The notes under the pieces: model-generated
Told to the model about the DNA's origin: nothing
The model's input: the letters and a program-made list of their open reading frames with translations, nothing else
The model's database searches: none
Shown: one piece after another, positions 9,818 through 21,665 of the stretch
Numbering within the stretch: position 1 is the first letter of the stretch
How the letters are laid out: every line of letters begins with the position of its first letter
Made by a program: the position numbers and the translations under genes
NCBI GenBank assembly: GCA_014607495.2
Contig: CP053165.1
Span: 2,908,906 to 2,972,905, forward strand
Source of the DNA: Carposina sasakii
Taxonomy: Eukaryota; Arthropoda; Insecta; Lepidoptera; Carposinidae
DNA length: 64,000 bases
Direction of reading: 5' to 3'

Positions 9818-9985
9818 AAGCTAGCTATTGCCCGCGACTTCGTCGGCGTAGACTACATAATGTAGCCTTTTTCCTTCTCCACACTCTCAGCTATAATGTG
9901 TGTAAAATTTCAAGAACATTGTTTGAGTAAATAAAGCGTGAAGACGTAACAAACGAACGAACAAACATACTTTCGCATTAATAAT
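9818..9985 (+). repeat. CGCGACTTCGTCC-headed repeat, short copy
   Basis: Runs from GCTAGCTATTGCCCGCGACT to AACAAACATACTTTCGCATT and an ATTAATAATA end. Confidence 0.65.
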
Positions 9986-9987
9986 AA

Positions 9988-10203
9988 ACTAGTGGACGTC
10001 GGCGACTTCGTCCGCGTGGACTGCAGAAAAAACAGAATCTCGAAATTATCCGGGATAAAAAGTAGCCTTTATCCAGGGTGTCAGCTAACTCCATACAAAA
10101 TTTTATTAAAATCGCTCCAGCTGTTTTTACGTGAAAGACTAACAAACATCCACCCACCAACCATCCATACTTACAAACTTTCGCGTTTTTAATATTAGTA
10201 GGA
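9988..10203 (+). repeat. CGCGACTTCGTCC-headed repeat, short copy
   Basis: Head GGCGACTTCGTCCGCGTGGA, middle GAAATTATCCGGGATAAAAA, tail AACTTTCGCG and TTAATATTAGTAGGA. It follows the 9818 copy almost directly. The same middle module is present inverted at 30690-30720 and 37005-37045. Confidence 0.65.
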
Positions 10204-11407
10204 CTAGTAAAAAGTAGGATATTACCTACTTGGGATATTATTTCCTATTTTCAAGTAGCTTTACTATCACATCTACCCTTAGGCGGATAGATATAACACA
10301 ACATAATATACATAGTTTAGTCCTACAAATGTATTATGTTTTGCTATTAAAAAGGTTACGTTAAAAATCACAGGATATTTTGGATAGCGATTGGATTCTA
10401 GTTTTGATGTAAACTTTATCGATAGGAAACTATCAAAGCAATGACACCACATACTGTTCAAAACGCGATTTCATACGAATTAGTGTGTGGGATTTTAGGG
10501 GATGGAGAATAATCAACGTGGCACATTGTCCACCAATATATGTACTTCGTGTAGAGTCGAGGCTACTGCCAAAGGGGGTTTTTGCCTAAAATCACCACGC
10601 AGAACAGGCGGTCATGTCTTATGATACCCACGGTGAGACATGGAGTGGTATTATTCTACTATCAGTTTGTTACACTGTCACATCAAAACAAGCAAACAAA
10701 AATTAATGAAACTTGGCAGTTACCCAGTGTATGTAAGGTGAAATCCTATGCTAGTATAGAGAAATTCCTCAACAACGCAGCAATATTTACACAAAATATA
10801 AATATATACATGTGATTCCAAGTCTCGGTAGTAACTCTATAGTAGAGCTATTTTTATAGGATTATGCTTGATATTTATTGGTAGTAACGGATAACAGAAC
10901 CATCAGAAAAATACAGGCTACTTAGTTTTCACGGCCTAAGTTGCCGGCATCTAAGTTGTACTTAATACACACATGTATTTGTATTTTTCACTTCATTGTT
11001 TTAGTCGCTTTAGTCATAGTAAGTCCACTACGATACTGAACATAGGCCTCCCCTCCTTTTCACTTAACAAAACATTATTGTTTATTTATGCGGTTACTGA
11101 TATTAATATTATTTAATGGCGGTAAATACTCTTTTTTACACTTGGCATTGTGAATTATTAAATTGCATGGATCATTTTGCGCGCAACTTTTCTGAAACTT
11201 AAATATTCAGTTTGTCAGTTTAACAGTTATTTGACATTGTACAGACAAGTTTAGATAATATAAATTCACCCTTTATTTGTATCTAAAGTATGAACTTAAA
11301 AAATAAGTAAAAAATATTCCCTTGGGATTAGGTGTTGGTATATAAATGTTATGTTGGTAAAAAAACTTTATTATTTTTATGTTTTTTGTATGCAAATGCC
11401 TTTAATA
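10204..11407. other. Gene-free AT-rich stretch
   Basis: No coding or RNA feature is supported. ORFs such as 10582-10815 show no family motif. Confidence 0.4.
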
Positions 11408-11645
11408 TACAGGGTGTAACAAAAAGGGTATGTTAAGCGAAAGGCTACGTAAATAGCTCACTGTAGAGAACCTATCCACAAAATTTGAGACTCGAAATCA
11501 CATGTTTATTTTTCAAGATTGTATGAAAATTCCTGACATATTTAAAAATTCTCCATACTATCGGAAAAAATAAACATGTGATTTCGAGTCTCAAATTTTG
11601 TGGATAGGTCCTCTACAGTGGGCTATTTAAGTAGCTTTTCGCTAG
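11408..11645. mobile_element. Fold-back MITE, copy 1
   Basis: It begins TACAGGGTGTAACAAAAAGG. Its left arm reads CTGTAGAGAACC, TATCCACAAAATTTGAGACT and CGAAATCACATG. The right arm repeats this inverted (CATGTGATTTCG, AGTCTCAAATTTTGTGGATA). The RNA or single strand would form an almost continuous hairpin with a loop near 11525-11560. The right terminus is eroded compared with the copy at 46435-46688. It has no coding capacity. Confidence 0.8.
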
Positions 11646-11984
11646 TTGTGATTAGGTAGAAATCATTTGATTTAGGTTAAGTATTTTTGAAGGTAAAAAG
11701 CGATCCCCCGACGCGACAAAATTTAATCAAAAATTTCATACGTACGGTCAACAGCAGGCCAAGATAACCATTTGCAGTTCAAAATTAGCAGTTATGCCTC
11801 CGACAGAAAGGTGGCACAAAGTTCCGAATAGATAGTCTGACATGCTTTAGTTGGTTGGTACTTACGTAGTGTTAAAAGTTTTTTTTTTTTGCTTTTTATA
11901 GGGTTTAGCATTTTAAACCTTTTGTCATAATGATTTCGTACTTTTTTTGGGTGGGGGGTTTTTTAAATTTTAAATTTAATGAAT

Positions 11985-12076
11985 ATCGATGTTTGTTTTC
12001 CGAGTCATGAATGTTTCTATACTATCTATGTATTTATATACCGTTGGGACTAGGTCAATGTGTTGTAAAAATTTAT
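11985..12076 (+). repeat. SINE-B body fragment with internal deletion
   Basis: Carries TTCCGAGTCATGAATG, TATTTATATACCGTTG and GGGACTAGGTCAATGTGTTG. The middle segment GCTTAGTACCCACGACACAA is missing. Confidence 0.65.
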
Positions 12077-13289
12077 ATATTTATTAATTTTATTTATTAG
12101 GTACGTTATTTTCCCTTCATAATCGACCCATACATGCGTACAAAGTTCTAAAATCTACATTGTAGATACAATAAAATTAGGCCTCAAACATTTTACTAAA
12201 ACAAATTGTTTTTCACAAAACCACCCAAACGTTCCCGGCGAACAATGACATAATCTTAATACCTACTTCAGAGAAAATGGCGTAATTCCCTATCTCGCTT
12301 GATAACAGAAGAAGCAATAAGAGGATCTTCCAAAAGTTTTAGTATGGCAAAAATAAAATTTTGTTTAATGTTGTCGCGAACCCCCGAGCTGAATAGCCCA
12401 TTTGATCCTCAAATAATGGTCTCGGAGCAACAGACGTTACATCAATGTGGTATAAAGACGTCGGGGTTGGCGATGCGGGAAATAATTGGCTTTGGATGCG
12501 GTTATTGGTTTTTGTTAAGAATATGAATTTGACTGAAAATTTATACATAATTATAACTTTTACGCAGTATTAATAATCATCCAGAAACACAGAAACTGTA
12601 AGAAATTATTAGACCGTTATTAATTGTTTCAATAACACTCACTATAATACTGCATAACTAAATAGAAATTTAAATAAAATAAATGGCCAGTTCTGTACAT
12701 GACTGAATATATTCAATGTCTCCTACATATTAGCAAAATATTACCTTGGGCATATGAATTCCTATTGACTTTTAATGATCAGCAGAAATCACCCGTTGCT
12801 ACTTCACTACGTAGCTCCGTTAACAGTAGGTACATTTCAGATACGTTATATCCTAAAATCAATTAAGCATCTGCCACCACATCCATTTTCCAACGATCTG
12901 TACATACCGCCACGTCACGTTTCAGAGATGCTATTCTACGAGACTTTATTGCACGAAATACGTACGGGAGAGCGGTACATATTCGAAAATATCCCCCTTT
13001 TAACAGTGACAATTTGCAATGAAAGCCTAACGTCTGTTAACAGCTTTATGATGGTCTATAAATGGCAACTTTGCAAGTTTAATAGGCGAATTACTCGTCA
13101 TTAACCGGTAATTTTGTTTATTGCCACCGAACTAGACTTGAGGGCTGTGTGCCTGGGTAATTTCGTACGCCGTTTTCTTTACTGTAAAATCGATTTGATA
13201 TTTTTGTATGAAAGTTTAAAGTTGTCCGACTTTACTTAACCAGTGAGTAACGCATAGTCCCCATCTTCCTACTAAATTATTTATACAAG
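12077..13289. other. Gene-free stretch
   Basis: The longest frame, 12775-13104 (+), has no motif or codon pattern I trust. Nothing else is recognised. Confidence 0.35.
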
Positions 13290-13432
13290 CTGTTACCCGT
13301 AACTTGGTCAAAGTGGGATAAAGAATTGTTCTTCTCCGTATTGAAAAAAATAAGATTGAGTAAATAAAGTGTCAAGAGGTCACAAACAAACTTATTTTCA
13401 AATTCTAATATTAGTTGGAATAGCATGTTAAT
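13290..13432 (+). repeat. Diverged CGCGACTTCGTCC-headed repeat
   Basis: An old copy: head CAAGCTGTTACCCGTAACTT, then the GAGTAAATAAAGTGTCA and CACAAACAAACTTATTTTC end with TTCTAATATTAGTTGGAATA. Confidence 0.45.
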
Positions 13433-14886
13433 AAAAAAATATAACAATCATTTATACCCACATATCAGAGTAGATCACCCAAATGCACTATTACAATGAT
13501 GTTTTCTCCTCCATAACTTTGGAATACTATTCGGTTAGAAAAAGCTGCACCACTAAATTGGTAGTAATGACTACGATCTACCTTTTATCACACCTCTTTT
13601 CACAATTACTTACAAAAAAAAACAAAATTTAGAGTTTAACCTAAATTGAACTATTTGCACCCCAAAAATTTTGCCTACTTCAAACTCTTAGCACGATTAA
13701 AATAAGTTCGAAAATGCCGACCAATGGGTGGCTAAAGAAAGTAAAATTTAAGGGGATGCTGCATGTTGATTGGCTGCGTTGACAGTTAGGAAGATAAATG
13801 GCGTACGTCTTGTCATTTGTCATTGCTGTCGCGTTGACGAACGCTGTGCACTCGGCCTATTAAATGCATATAGTACACACTCTTCAACCTACGCGTGGTA
13901 TTAAAGGGAAACTATGAGCTCTACACCAGCCGATAACCTAACTGCGTAGATTCTAGCGCCGCTACTGTCTACGTGGATATAATTGGGAATTATAACACCG
14001 AGATTCGCATTTGATTGATGACATATTATTGGAACCGGTGGGTTCGTCACCCATGTTAGTTTGTCAAGCTGGGATGATAAAAGGCACATCTGCAAAGTTT
14101 ATGTGAGAATAAGTGGTGATATTGTCTCTTTTGGACACCAATTTATATATATTATATAGCTACAAAACCACATACAGCATGTTTTATTTGACCTATGACC
14201 TGCTCGTATTTATTAGAAAAACCCGGAAAAGGTTCATGCTTATTTTTTATTTTAGCTTAATTACTCGTTAGTCATTATATTTTTTTAATAGTATTTATTA
14301 TAAATAAAACCCTGTCAAAGAATACTTTTTAACCTAATCTTACATTTTAATAAATACGAATTATACATAATGTATAACACATTGTGAGTAATATGTATAT
14401 TTTACTCGTAACAGTAAGCACAACATTCTGCTTATTATTGGGCGGTGGTTCCGTCATCGGCCCGTGAAATTATTCCGGTGGTCCTCCATTGTGTTACCCC
14501 CTCATTATGTCACTGAGGGAGTCCAAATTGTAAGATAGAGCGTTTTATCAAAACGGAAATTAAACATCACCCTATTAATCTGATTTAGTCATAAATATTT
14601 AAAGATTTCATTCGTTCATTCATACTTGTTTAAAACTCCTATATGTTATTGAGGAATTTTGGGTAAAAGAAGTTAAGCTGTACCACCTTATACTAGCACT
14701 TGAAGGGGATACGTAAAAATTTCCAGGGAAACGTTGAAGACCCTGTTATCATAAGTTAATTACAGATAAAAATCGGGGATGAACAGCTGTTAGCGGTGAT
14801 CAAAGGTAAAATAGGCTACCATTTAAATTTTCACTGCACGTTAATATTGAAAATGTGACGGTTTTGACCGCGCACCTCTGGTTTTC
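13433..14886. other. Gene-free stretch
   Basis: No gene is recognised. A segment at about 13710-13860 has CCAATGGG, GATTGGCTG and repeated TGTCATT motifs and is slightly richer in G+C. It could be a promoter remnant, but no exon follows that I can support. Confidence 0.3.
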
Positions 14887-15278
14887 CTAGTGTATATGTC
14901 GTGGCCATATTGTTAAATTGATCATTTCATGAAATGGTCGAGCATTTCATGAAGTGGTCGCATTTCATGAAGTGGCCAATTCAATTTGACCAGATCGTTA
15001 AATCGTCTACATTTCACGATTTTGTCATCCACGTTTGGCCAAATCGTATTAACAGGGTGTCCATAAAATCCGAATGTGGTAAGAGCTTACACCATATATA
15101 AGTATACCATAAGGTATGATGGTATGATTTTTTTTGCTATTATTTATGTGATATTTTCACAATATAATATTTAAAAACATAAAAGACTTTACAAAAGCGA
15201 TTCGCATCTGGCACATCGCCGGACGCTGCTTGGGCACGCTCGCTCCGCTCGCTCGGCTCGTGCGTCATTTGTCATAGT

Positions 15279-15306
15279 CTAACCTAACCTAACCTAACCT
15301 AACCTA
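15279..15306 (-). repeat. Interstitial telomere-type (TTAGG)n
   Basis: On the + strand, CTAACCTAACCTAACC and on to 15306, about 5.5 units of CCTAA. TTAGG is the standard insect telomere repeat. The run sits inside the palindromic element's inner insert. Confidence 0.75.
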
Positions 15307-15329
15307 TCGTAATCTAAGGTTTTTATTTA

Positions 15330-15392
15330 ACAATATTATTATAAACCACCATTAAGTCTAATATACATTATATAATATAACACACTATCCGT
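15330..15392 (+). repeat. AACAATATTATTATAAACCA repeat, copy 1
   Basis: Matches 32230-32290 (AACAATATTATTATAAACCA, then CCATTCGGTCTAAC and ATATAACAC). Both copies lie downstream of a GC-rich patch, so they may belong to one dispersed family. Confidence 0.55.
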
Positions 15393-16261
15393 GAACTTCT
15401 TCTGCATAGTCACCCTACTCTCTTTAATTTGTTTTATAACCTAAAAAGAAAAATCCGCCATCTTCACACATAAATAAAACGCGCGCAGCGCCTCTACCGG
15501 TGATTCATGTAACTATTTTACGATATGATCAATAATCTTGACCACTTCATGAAATGATCGGGCGTTTAGTTGCCCATATCGAGAAACGATTTTTAATAAT
15601 CGATCTGCCCAAACCATATCATGATGTGGCCAATAGACAGTTGAACTTTTCATGAAATGCGACCATTTCATGAAATGCTCGACCATTTCATGAAATGATC
15701 AATTCTACGATATGGCCACGACATATATACCAGGTAAAAACTACTTAGTACAGCACGGGTGTAATAAGTATCTAGAGTATATTGCAATCTACCAGTTTTC
15801 TTATAACCCCGAAATCTTACCAAACCATGTGCAGACGGCTTTACAATAAAAACGAAGTTTGAAATCTTGTTACTTAAGCCCCTAAAATCGGGACCATAGG
15901 GAATTTTGTACATAATACCTGGTGTTTAATTATGTCGCGAGGGTGTTCGAAGTAGGAATTTTTGTAGCCAAAGAATTTAGTAATTACACCGCGTTCCCTG
16001 CCAGACTGGGATTGTAACGAAGTTATTTCGCTACACTCTCTGTCGACCATTTTGTAAAAGAGGGTGACCTATTGTAGTTTTATCGTTGATTTTGGTTCGC
16101 CTATTTTGTGGTGTATTTAGATTTTGCTAGCAAATTTAGTTGAAAATACAGTCATGAAGATAAACTTGTAAGATGAATAATACAGCAACAAATTTATTTC
16201 CGCGAACTGGTTACAAGCGTTCTGTAAGAAACGCCCAATTTAATTTACCAAAATAAGTTAC

Positions 16262-17290
16262 GTATAGTTTAAATGCAACCGCATAAATTGGCCGTAGTTC
16301 TGCAGAAAGCGACCAGAGCCATTTTTGGCCAAAATGAGTTCGCTATGCCATTACAAACTAGATTTTTTGAACTATATTCTGGTAAAATCGAATATTCACC
16401 ATTTTTGATAAATTGCTGAAAGCGATCAACAAGAAAAACTATTATATAAAGTATTAAATAAGATAAAAGCAGCCACCTTGGTCGAATTGGTCTGATTGAA
16501 GAACTATTCTTCAACAAAACTATGTATCTTTAAATCTGCAGAACACAGCCATTTTATTCGGTCGGTTTTGGTAATAACCTATAGTACTAATGTTCACAAT
16601 ATTTTATTCTGCATAAAACGACTACGTAGTCTGGTCGCTTTCTTTGATTTAGGTTTTCCGTTCGTACCGTAATTTGGTAGTATTTTGCTTTTAGTATTCA
16701 GTATTTAGTATTTAGTAATATTAGTATTTAGTAATTCACATAGAACTTTGTTGTCATTCCGTTACCTATTACTAGAATGAGACTAGAACTCTATGGTCAC
16801 GACAATTTAAGATTGTCAAATTCCAATAAGTAAAGAGTAATGTCTTCTTTTTTTTTCCTTTTTAGCTGAGTATTTTGGTAAGTTTTTTAAGCTGACCGGT
16901 TTGTTAATTACTAAATGTAATTTTTATCGGACGCCCCGTTCATAACCGTTTCAATAAAAATAAAATTGTGATATCATATTTAGCCGAAAACGACTACAGT
17001 TTTGGTTGTTTTCATTTGGTCATAAGTATGTTATATTCTGCAGGAAACGACTACTTGTTTTTAAACCAAGATTATTACATGAAAAATTACTGTAATCTCT
17101 ATAAAACCTATTTAATATTCTGCACGAAGTTTATTTCTACCAAATGACATAAATAACTTTCAGGAAAAACGTAAGGGAACTTTAAAAAAAATAAAGAAAC
17201 TTTAAACGTCAATATCTTGAAACTAATTTTTTATTTTTGGTCTCTTTCTGCAGAACTACGGCTAATTATGATTTAAGTTGTATCATTGAG
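16262..17290. mobile_element. About 1-kb element with inverted ends and iterated CTGCAGAAAGCGAC motif
   Basis: Near the left end is GGCCGTAGTTCTGCAGAAAG followed by CGACC. The right end holds the inverse, GGTCTCTTTCTGCAGAACTA and CGGC at 17240-17264. Between them degenerate copies of CTGCAGAAAGCGACCA occur in both orientations at about 16417, 16535, 16607, 16632 (inverted), 17037 and 17111. There is no coding frame. It is probably a non-autonomous transposon whose repeated motif binds its transposase. I do not recognise the family. Confidence 0.5.
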
Positions 17291-17869
17291 AATAGTGTAT
17301 TAGGTTAAATTCGTACCTAAGTCCTACGAATTTTATTGTTATACCTACTTAAATTTGCTTATCGCGATTTAATTTACTCATGTAAAGTACCTACTAAAAT
17401 GCTGAACCACAACCTATGTTGAGTTAGACTTCAGTGTATTTACTTGCAGAAAAAAACACTCCACGATTATGAAAATTGAAAATTTTTGAACCTTTCGGAT
17501 TCTTAAATCATATTCTGATATCAGCATATCAATTTTGGTTGTCACTTACACCCTGTATAAACATCTTTCTTAAATACTCGCACATAATACAGACGGATTT
17601 AATCTTGATCACTTATCTTCAATTAAATTCCATTTAAATTCCTGTATCAAATGCACCCTAAAATCAAACACTATTACGCATACAAACATATTAAGATGCA
17701 CCCTTGTAATAGGGTAGTGGATCATGCGCCCTCGAACAATGGATAATCAATGGCTAAATTAAACATCCTTTATGCCTAAGTTAACGTGGATTTAGAAATC
17801 TGGATCTGTGATAGTGCAGTTAGATCTGGTTTTGCTAATCTGTTTTTGTACTGGCTTTTTCTATATACT

Positions 17870-17958
17870 TATGTAGGTATGTATTTATATACCGTTGCTT
17901 AGTACCCACGACACAAGACTATAAGGATCTTAGTGTGGGACTAGGTTAATGTGTTGTA
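17870..17958 (+). repeat. SINE-B body fragment
   Basis: Carries TATTTATATACCGTTGCTTA, GTACCCACGACACAAGAC and GGACTAGGTTAATGTGTTGT. The TACAGG-type MITE at 17959 cuts it off directly. Confidence 0.7.
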
Positions 17959-18322
17959 TACAGGATGTTTTTTTGTGGCCACCTTTAACGAAGGGTACGT
18001 ACTCTATACATGAAATAAAGTAAGTTTATGCCAAAAAAAATGCTGGGAAAAAAAAAATTTTTTTTTTTTGAAAAAAAATTTAAATTCCTTGGTCGTGCGA
18101 AATTTTTTTATAGACAGATATAAATTATTTTTCGTGAAAAAATCCTGCTACGCGCGTCTATGTGCATTTATGCAGAAAAACGCAGTCTATTTACTCAACT
18201 TTGGACCCTAATATTTTGGAAACTAGACACTTCCCAGGTATGCTTCCATGGAGAAAAATGATCGTGATGATGAGGAGATTCCGTAGTTTTCGGGAACGTT
18301 GACGACCAAAAATTACCCTGTA
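17959..18322 (+). mobile_element. TACAGG-ended MITE, copy 1
   Basis: The left end is TACAGGATGTTTTTTTG and the right end CCAAAAATTACCCTGTA, short inverted repeats. Conserved inner blocks are AACGAAGGGTACGTACTCTA, AACTTTGGACCCTAATATTT and GATGAGGAGATTCCGTAG. Other copies are at 45799-46182 (+), 33357-33724 (-) and 62508-62812 (-). It is non-coding. Confidence 0.8.
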
Positions 18323-18434
18323 TTGTGAAAATATTAATTTATTTTTACTATTTCCTGCACCCTACAGCCTTGCAATAAACTTTTGAGAAAATAAAAGCAA
18401 GTTTGTTACTTCTTCGAACATCAGAAGTACAACC

Positions 18435-18545
18435 TTAAATTCAGTAAGTTTTTGTTTGTGTGTTACCTCTTTACGCTTTACTTTCACAACCAATCTTTTT
18501 GAAATTTATGTACAGAAAAGAGCTAAGTCGCGGGCGACAGCTAGT
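18435..18545 (-). repeat. CGCGACTTCGTCC-headed repeat, minus copy
   Basis: On the minus strand it starts GAAACTAGCTGTCGCCCGCG and ends in the AACAAAAACTT type of tail. Confidence 0.6.
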
Positions 18546-18825
18546 TTCACCATAAATATTTAACATTTTATAACTTAAAGTAGATAACCTAAATTAATAA
18601 TAATATGGGACATACACATCTCACAGGCTTTCCAGTGCTCTACATCCATGTAATTGCTCACCCCCTGTTTACTTAGTGTGAAGATGCTCTACTAAGCGCA
18701 CGGCTAGTTTCGTGTGGGTAAGGCTATATAGCTGTATAACATGCTATATAGCAGTAGAACATGCTATCCGGTCTATTGTTTTAGCTATTAGAATATTGCA
18801 TTAATTTTCTCTAAATTTTATTGAG

Positions 18826-18886
18826 CCTTGTGGTGCGCTCTGGGGGAGACCTACGTCCAGCAGTGGACTGCCATAGGCTGACGACA
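18826..18886 (+). repeat. LINE-tailed SINE, 3' fragment
   Basis: Carries CTTGTGGTGCGCTCTGGGGG, CCTACGTCCAGCAGTGGACT and CATAGGCTGACGAC. A heavily 5'-truncated copy of either the SINE or its LINE. Confidence 0.65.
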
Positions 18887-19009
18887 ATATTGGCCTATTT
18901 CATGCGATGGTCCTTGTTAAGTAAAGAAATTGTGCATCATGTTAATTGTACAATGTGTAGTAAAAGGGAAATAATAGGCGTAATTAGTTATGAAGTAAAT
19001 TGCCATGAA

Positions 19010-19135
19010 AGTGATAGGAGAACCTACCCACAATGTTTGAGACTCGAAATCACAGTCATGTTTACTTCTACAAAAATGGATGGGGTTCTTTATAGTAGGC
19101 TTAACATAAGACATCTCTTATATTACACCCTTTAT
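19010..19135. repeat. Fold-back MITE fragment
   Basis: Carries AGAACCTACCCACAATGTTT, GAGACTCGAAATCAC and the diverged end TATTACACCCTTT of the 11408/46435 family. Confidence 0.55.
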
Positions 19136-19484
19136 AAGGTATGCATGTATGGGCATAACATTTTTCCCCTAAATACTAAATTATTTCTAACGTTTAGCTA
19201 TGGCGTCTAGCGAGCTTATACTTCACCACCTAAATTCTATTCCCTCAGGGATCTAGGCGAGCAAATTAATAGTACCTACGTACAGTAAACTACGTGGCCT
19301 CGAGTAAAAGCCTCTCAGTGTTTAGAAAATTGTGGCCAAGACTTTACGAGCTTATGCTGTTTTTTTCTGTATCATTTTATTCCGGGATGACGTGCCATCA
19401 ATGTAAAGAAAATTTTGTACGAAATTTTTATATTATATCTGAGGCACGGTTATATTTTGTTTTTTAATGAGACTTACTTAACTA

Positions 19485-19575
19485 GTGGCACCATGTGGTT
19501 CTATCGGCCCTTGGTGCTCTGCCTACCCCCTAAGGGATAAAGGCGTGATTATATCTATGTACCTATATGTATGTA
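19485..19575 (+). repeat. Dispersed repeat family D
   Basis: Carries GTGGCACCATGTGGTTCTAT, TGGTGCTCTGCCTACCCCCT and an ATCTATGTACCTATATGTAT tail. Confidence 0.65.
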
Positions 19576-21375
19576 TTACTTAACTTGGAAAATTGTATAT
19601 CATTCCTAAATTATTTTGGAAAACTAAAATAAACATGTCTTTTTGTGTCTCATATGTTCTCTCTACTCTTATTAGTATTGTATTTTAAGGATAACTTACA
19701 ACTTACTTACAATACACCATTCACAATACACTTCATCATTATATTCCATTATAAGTGAAGTCAGCAAAATGTACATATCAAATACGTAAATAAATTGGTT
19801 ACCTCCCAACCAGACTTGATACACAATCGAATTGGACTTTAACGTTAACGTTTCAAAGTAGTATAAAATACAAGACTAGAGTACAACCACTGAGGAGAAA
19901 AGTAAACATAGCTGAGTTCCTTTGTTATGGCGCCGAAGAAACGGTCTATTCCAATATGATCACCAGATACTGGCGAGTCGCCTATGATCACCCCCAGGTG
20001 ATACGATCCAGGAGATCATAGTAGATAAGTCCAAAGAAGCAAGAAGAAAACGGCACTTGAATGTTTGTTGTAGTAGCTATTAGGTACCCGCCGATACATC
20101 ATAAAGTCTATTACCTATATGTATATCATTTGCGATTGTTTCTGGAATTCGTTTAACCGATATGTAGGGACGATCAAAAAGTTAGCAAGTCTCTTACTAT
20201 AGAATGTTTCACCGTGTAGTTCCCATGGATGATGGCGCTAGTTATTATGTGTATGATAACATTTTCTATTTCACTGCATACAAAAAATGTTAGTTCCGAA
20301 CTCAGACATAAGACCTATTCTATGAAACGGACTATAATCTAAATCGTACAGCAGTCGTCGTCAGCGACGGTGTAATCTCAACTTGTCAGCTTCCCAGCTC
20401 GACACGAACAAACGGCTTGTATTAAAAAAAATAGATGAAGTTATTGCTATAAATTCTTAGGCTCGAGTTGGGTACCTTATTAACGAGTTAGGACAAGCAA
20501 GACCTTTGTGACATCGTCATCGACATATCAATACACTGGGATATTTTGGACAATATCCTTTCCCTGTACTAATTCCGCTTGCTTCTAACATTCGAGACTT
20601 GAACTCTACTGTAACCTATCATGTACATGCGCCATTTTCTCATGTCCGATCGCAAGCTTCTACAATGTTCTTTATACTCACATAAACTGGATTTACAAAG
20701 AAAACTGTCGGTAGACTAACTTTATCCGCAAAGTGACTTGCGACTTCCTCCGTCTTTATAATAAACCTGGAGTAGTGACGTCGTAACTTACCTCTTAGGT
20801 GTGACTCTATTTGAACTAAATGCTTATATTTGTTCCAAGAATGCTTTTGCTCTTTGTGACAAAAATAGAAAGACGCGTCATACGTGATAGTTACATGTCT
20901 ATCTGACGTAATGTAAAATTAATTCAAAGATTAATGTTTAGGTGCAAGCAGGGTGGGACATTTTACATTGAAGGTCTGACTTCAAACTCGGAGAGCTTGC
21001 TGAAAATGATGAGGTATTTTTCATAAATAAGACCACAAAATACAACATACTAGCTCTATAGTTATAGAGTTAGGTTTATTACCGTACTTCTAATACCATA
21101 CATTACTTAATTTCATCACGAAGTATAGGAAGTATATAATTAAATGATCGAACTCGAGCACAACTTTTATACAACACACAACTCTTAACATATAAGATAT
21201 AAAACTTGAAGAAGATATAGTAGGCGGTAATACGAGTAGGTATACACAATATCTTCACAATGGGTAAACAAAGTTATTATTCCATTTATTGAGTGTAATT
21301 AAACAACGAGAAAAAGAGAAAATTCAATAAGTCTAATCGGTTAGAAATAACTCGCTAATTCGATTTCTATTGGAT
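19576..21375. other. Gene-free stretch
   Basis: No gene or multi-copy repeat is recognised. A short GC-richer piece at 20345-20420 has no identifiable role. Confidence 0.35.
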
Positions 21376-21410
21376 ACTATCTGTTGCCCGCGACTTCGTT
21401 GTCTTATACT
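21376..21410 (+). repeat. Head fragment of the CGCGACTTCGTCC family
   Basis: ATCTGTTGCCCGCGACTTCG followed by unrelated sequence. Confidence 0.45.
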
Positions 21411-21444
21411 ACATCATATTTAAAGTCTTTGCGGATCTGTACTA

Positions 21445-21665
21445 GAATACATCACCTGCATCTCCTTCTGTGCATATCGTAATTATCGACTAAGAAACTC
21501 AGGTATTCTCTCAAGTGATAAGCTAAGAACTTGTCACTGTTCAATTACATCTATCTCCGCCGGAGATAGACATTCTCTGCTATGCTAAACGCGGTGGTGG
21601 GAATTTTATGATCCTGCAGTTTTGGCCACACCATTTCGGGAGGACATCCATGCGTCATGTGTATT
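21445..21665 (+). repeat. Dispersed repeat family F, plus copy
   Basis: The fullest plus-strand copy, from TAGAATACATCACCTGCATC through GATAAGCTAAGAACTTGTC to ATCCTGCAGTTTTGGCC and CCATTTCGGGAGGAC. Confidence 0.6.

Larger units (their letters stand above)
14887..15733. mobile_element. Element with long inverted ends carrying iterated ATTTCATGAAAT palindromes
   Basis: The left end reads TATATGTCGTGGCCATAT and then AAATTGATCATTTCATGAAA. The right end is its inverse, from about 15640 to 15733. Within each arm the 12-bp palindrome ATTTCATGAAAT recurs in direct order every 18-20 bp, three times on the left (two with one change, AAGTGG) and at least three times on the right. A further copy lies at about 15545-15560. 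The inner sequence 15050-15420 looks like separate material. No transposase frame and no clear target duplication were found, so it is probably a non-autonomous DNA transposon. Confidence 0.6.

Noticed and set aside
12775..13104. 109-aa open frame
   Set aside because: No recognisable domain, AT-rich codons, no splice or promoter context.
18821..19210. 129-aa open frame
   Set aside because: It starts in the LINE-tailed SINE fragment and ends in a MITE fragment, so it is a chimera of repeats.
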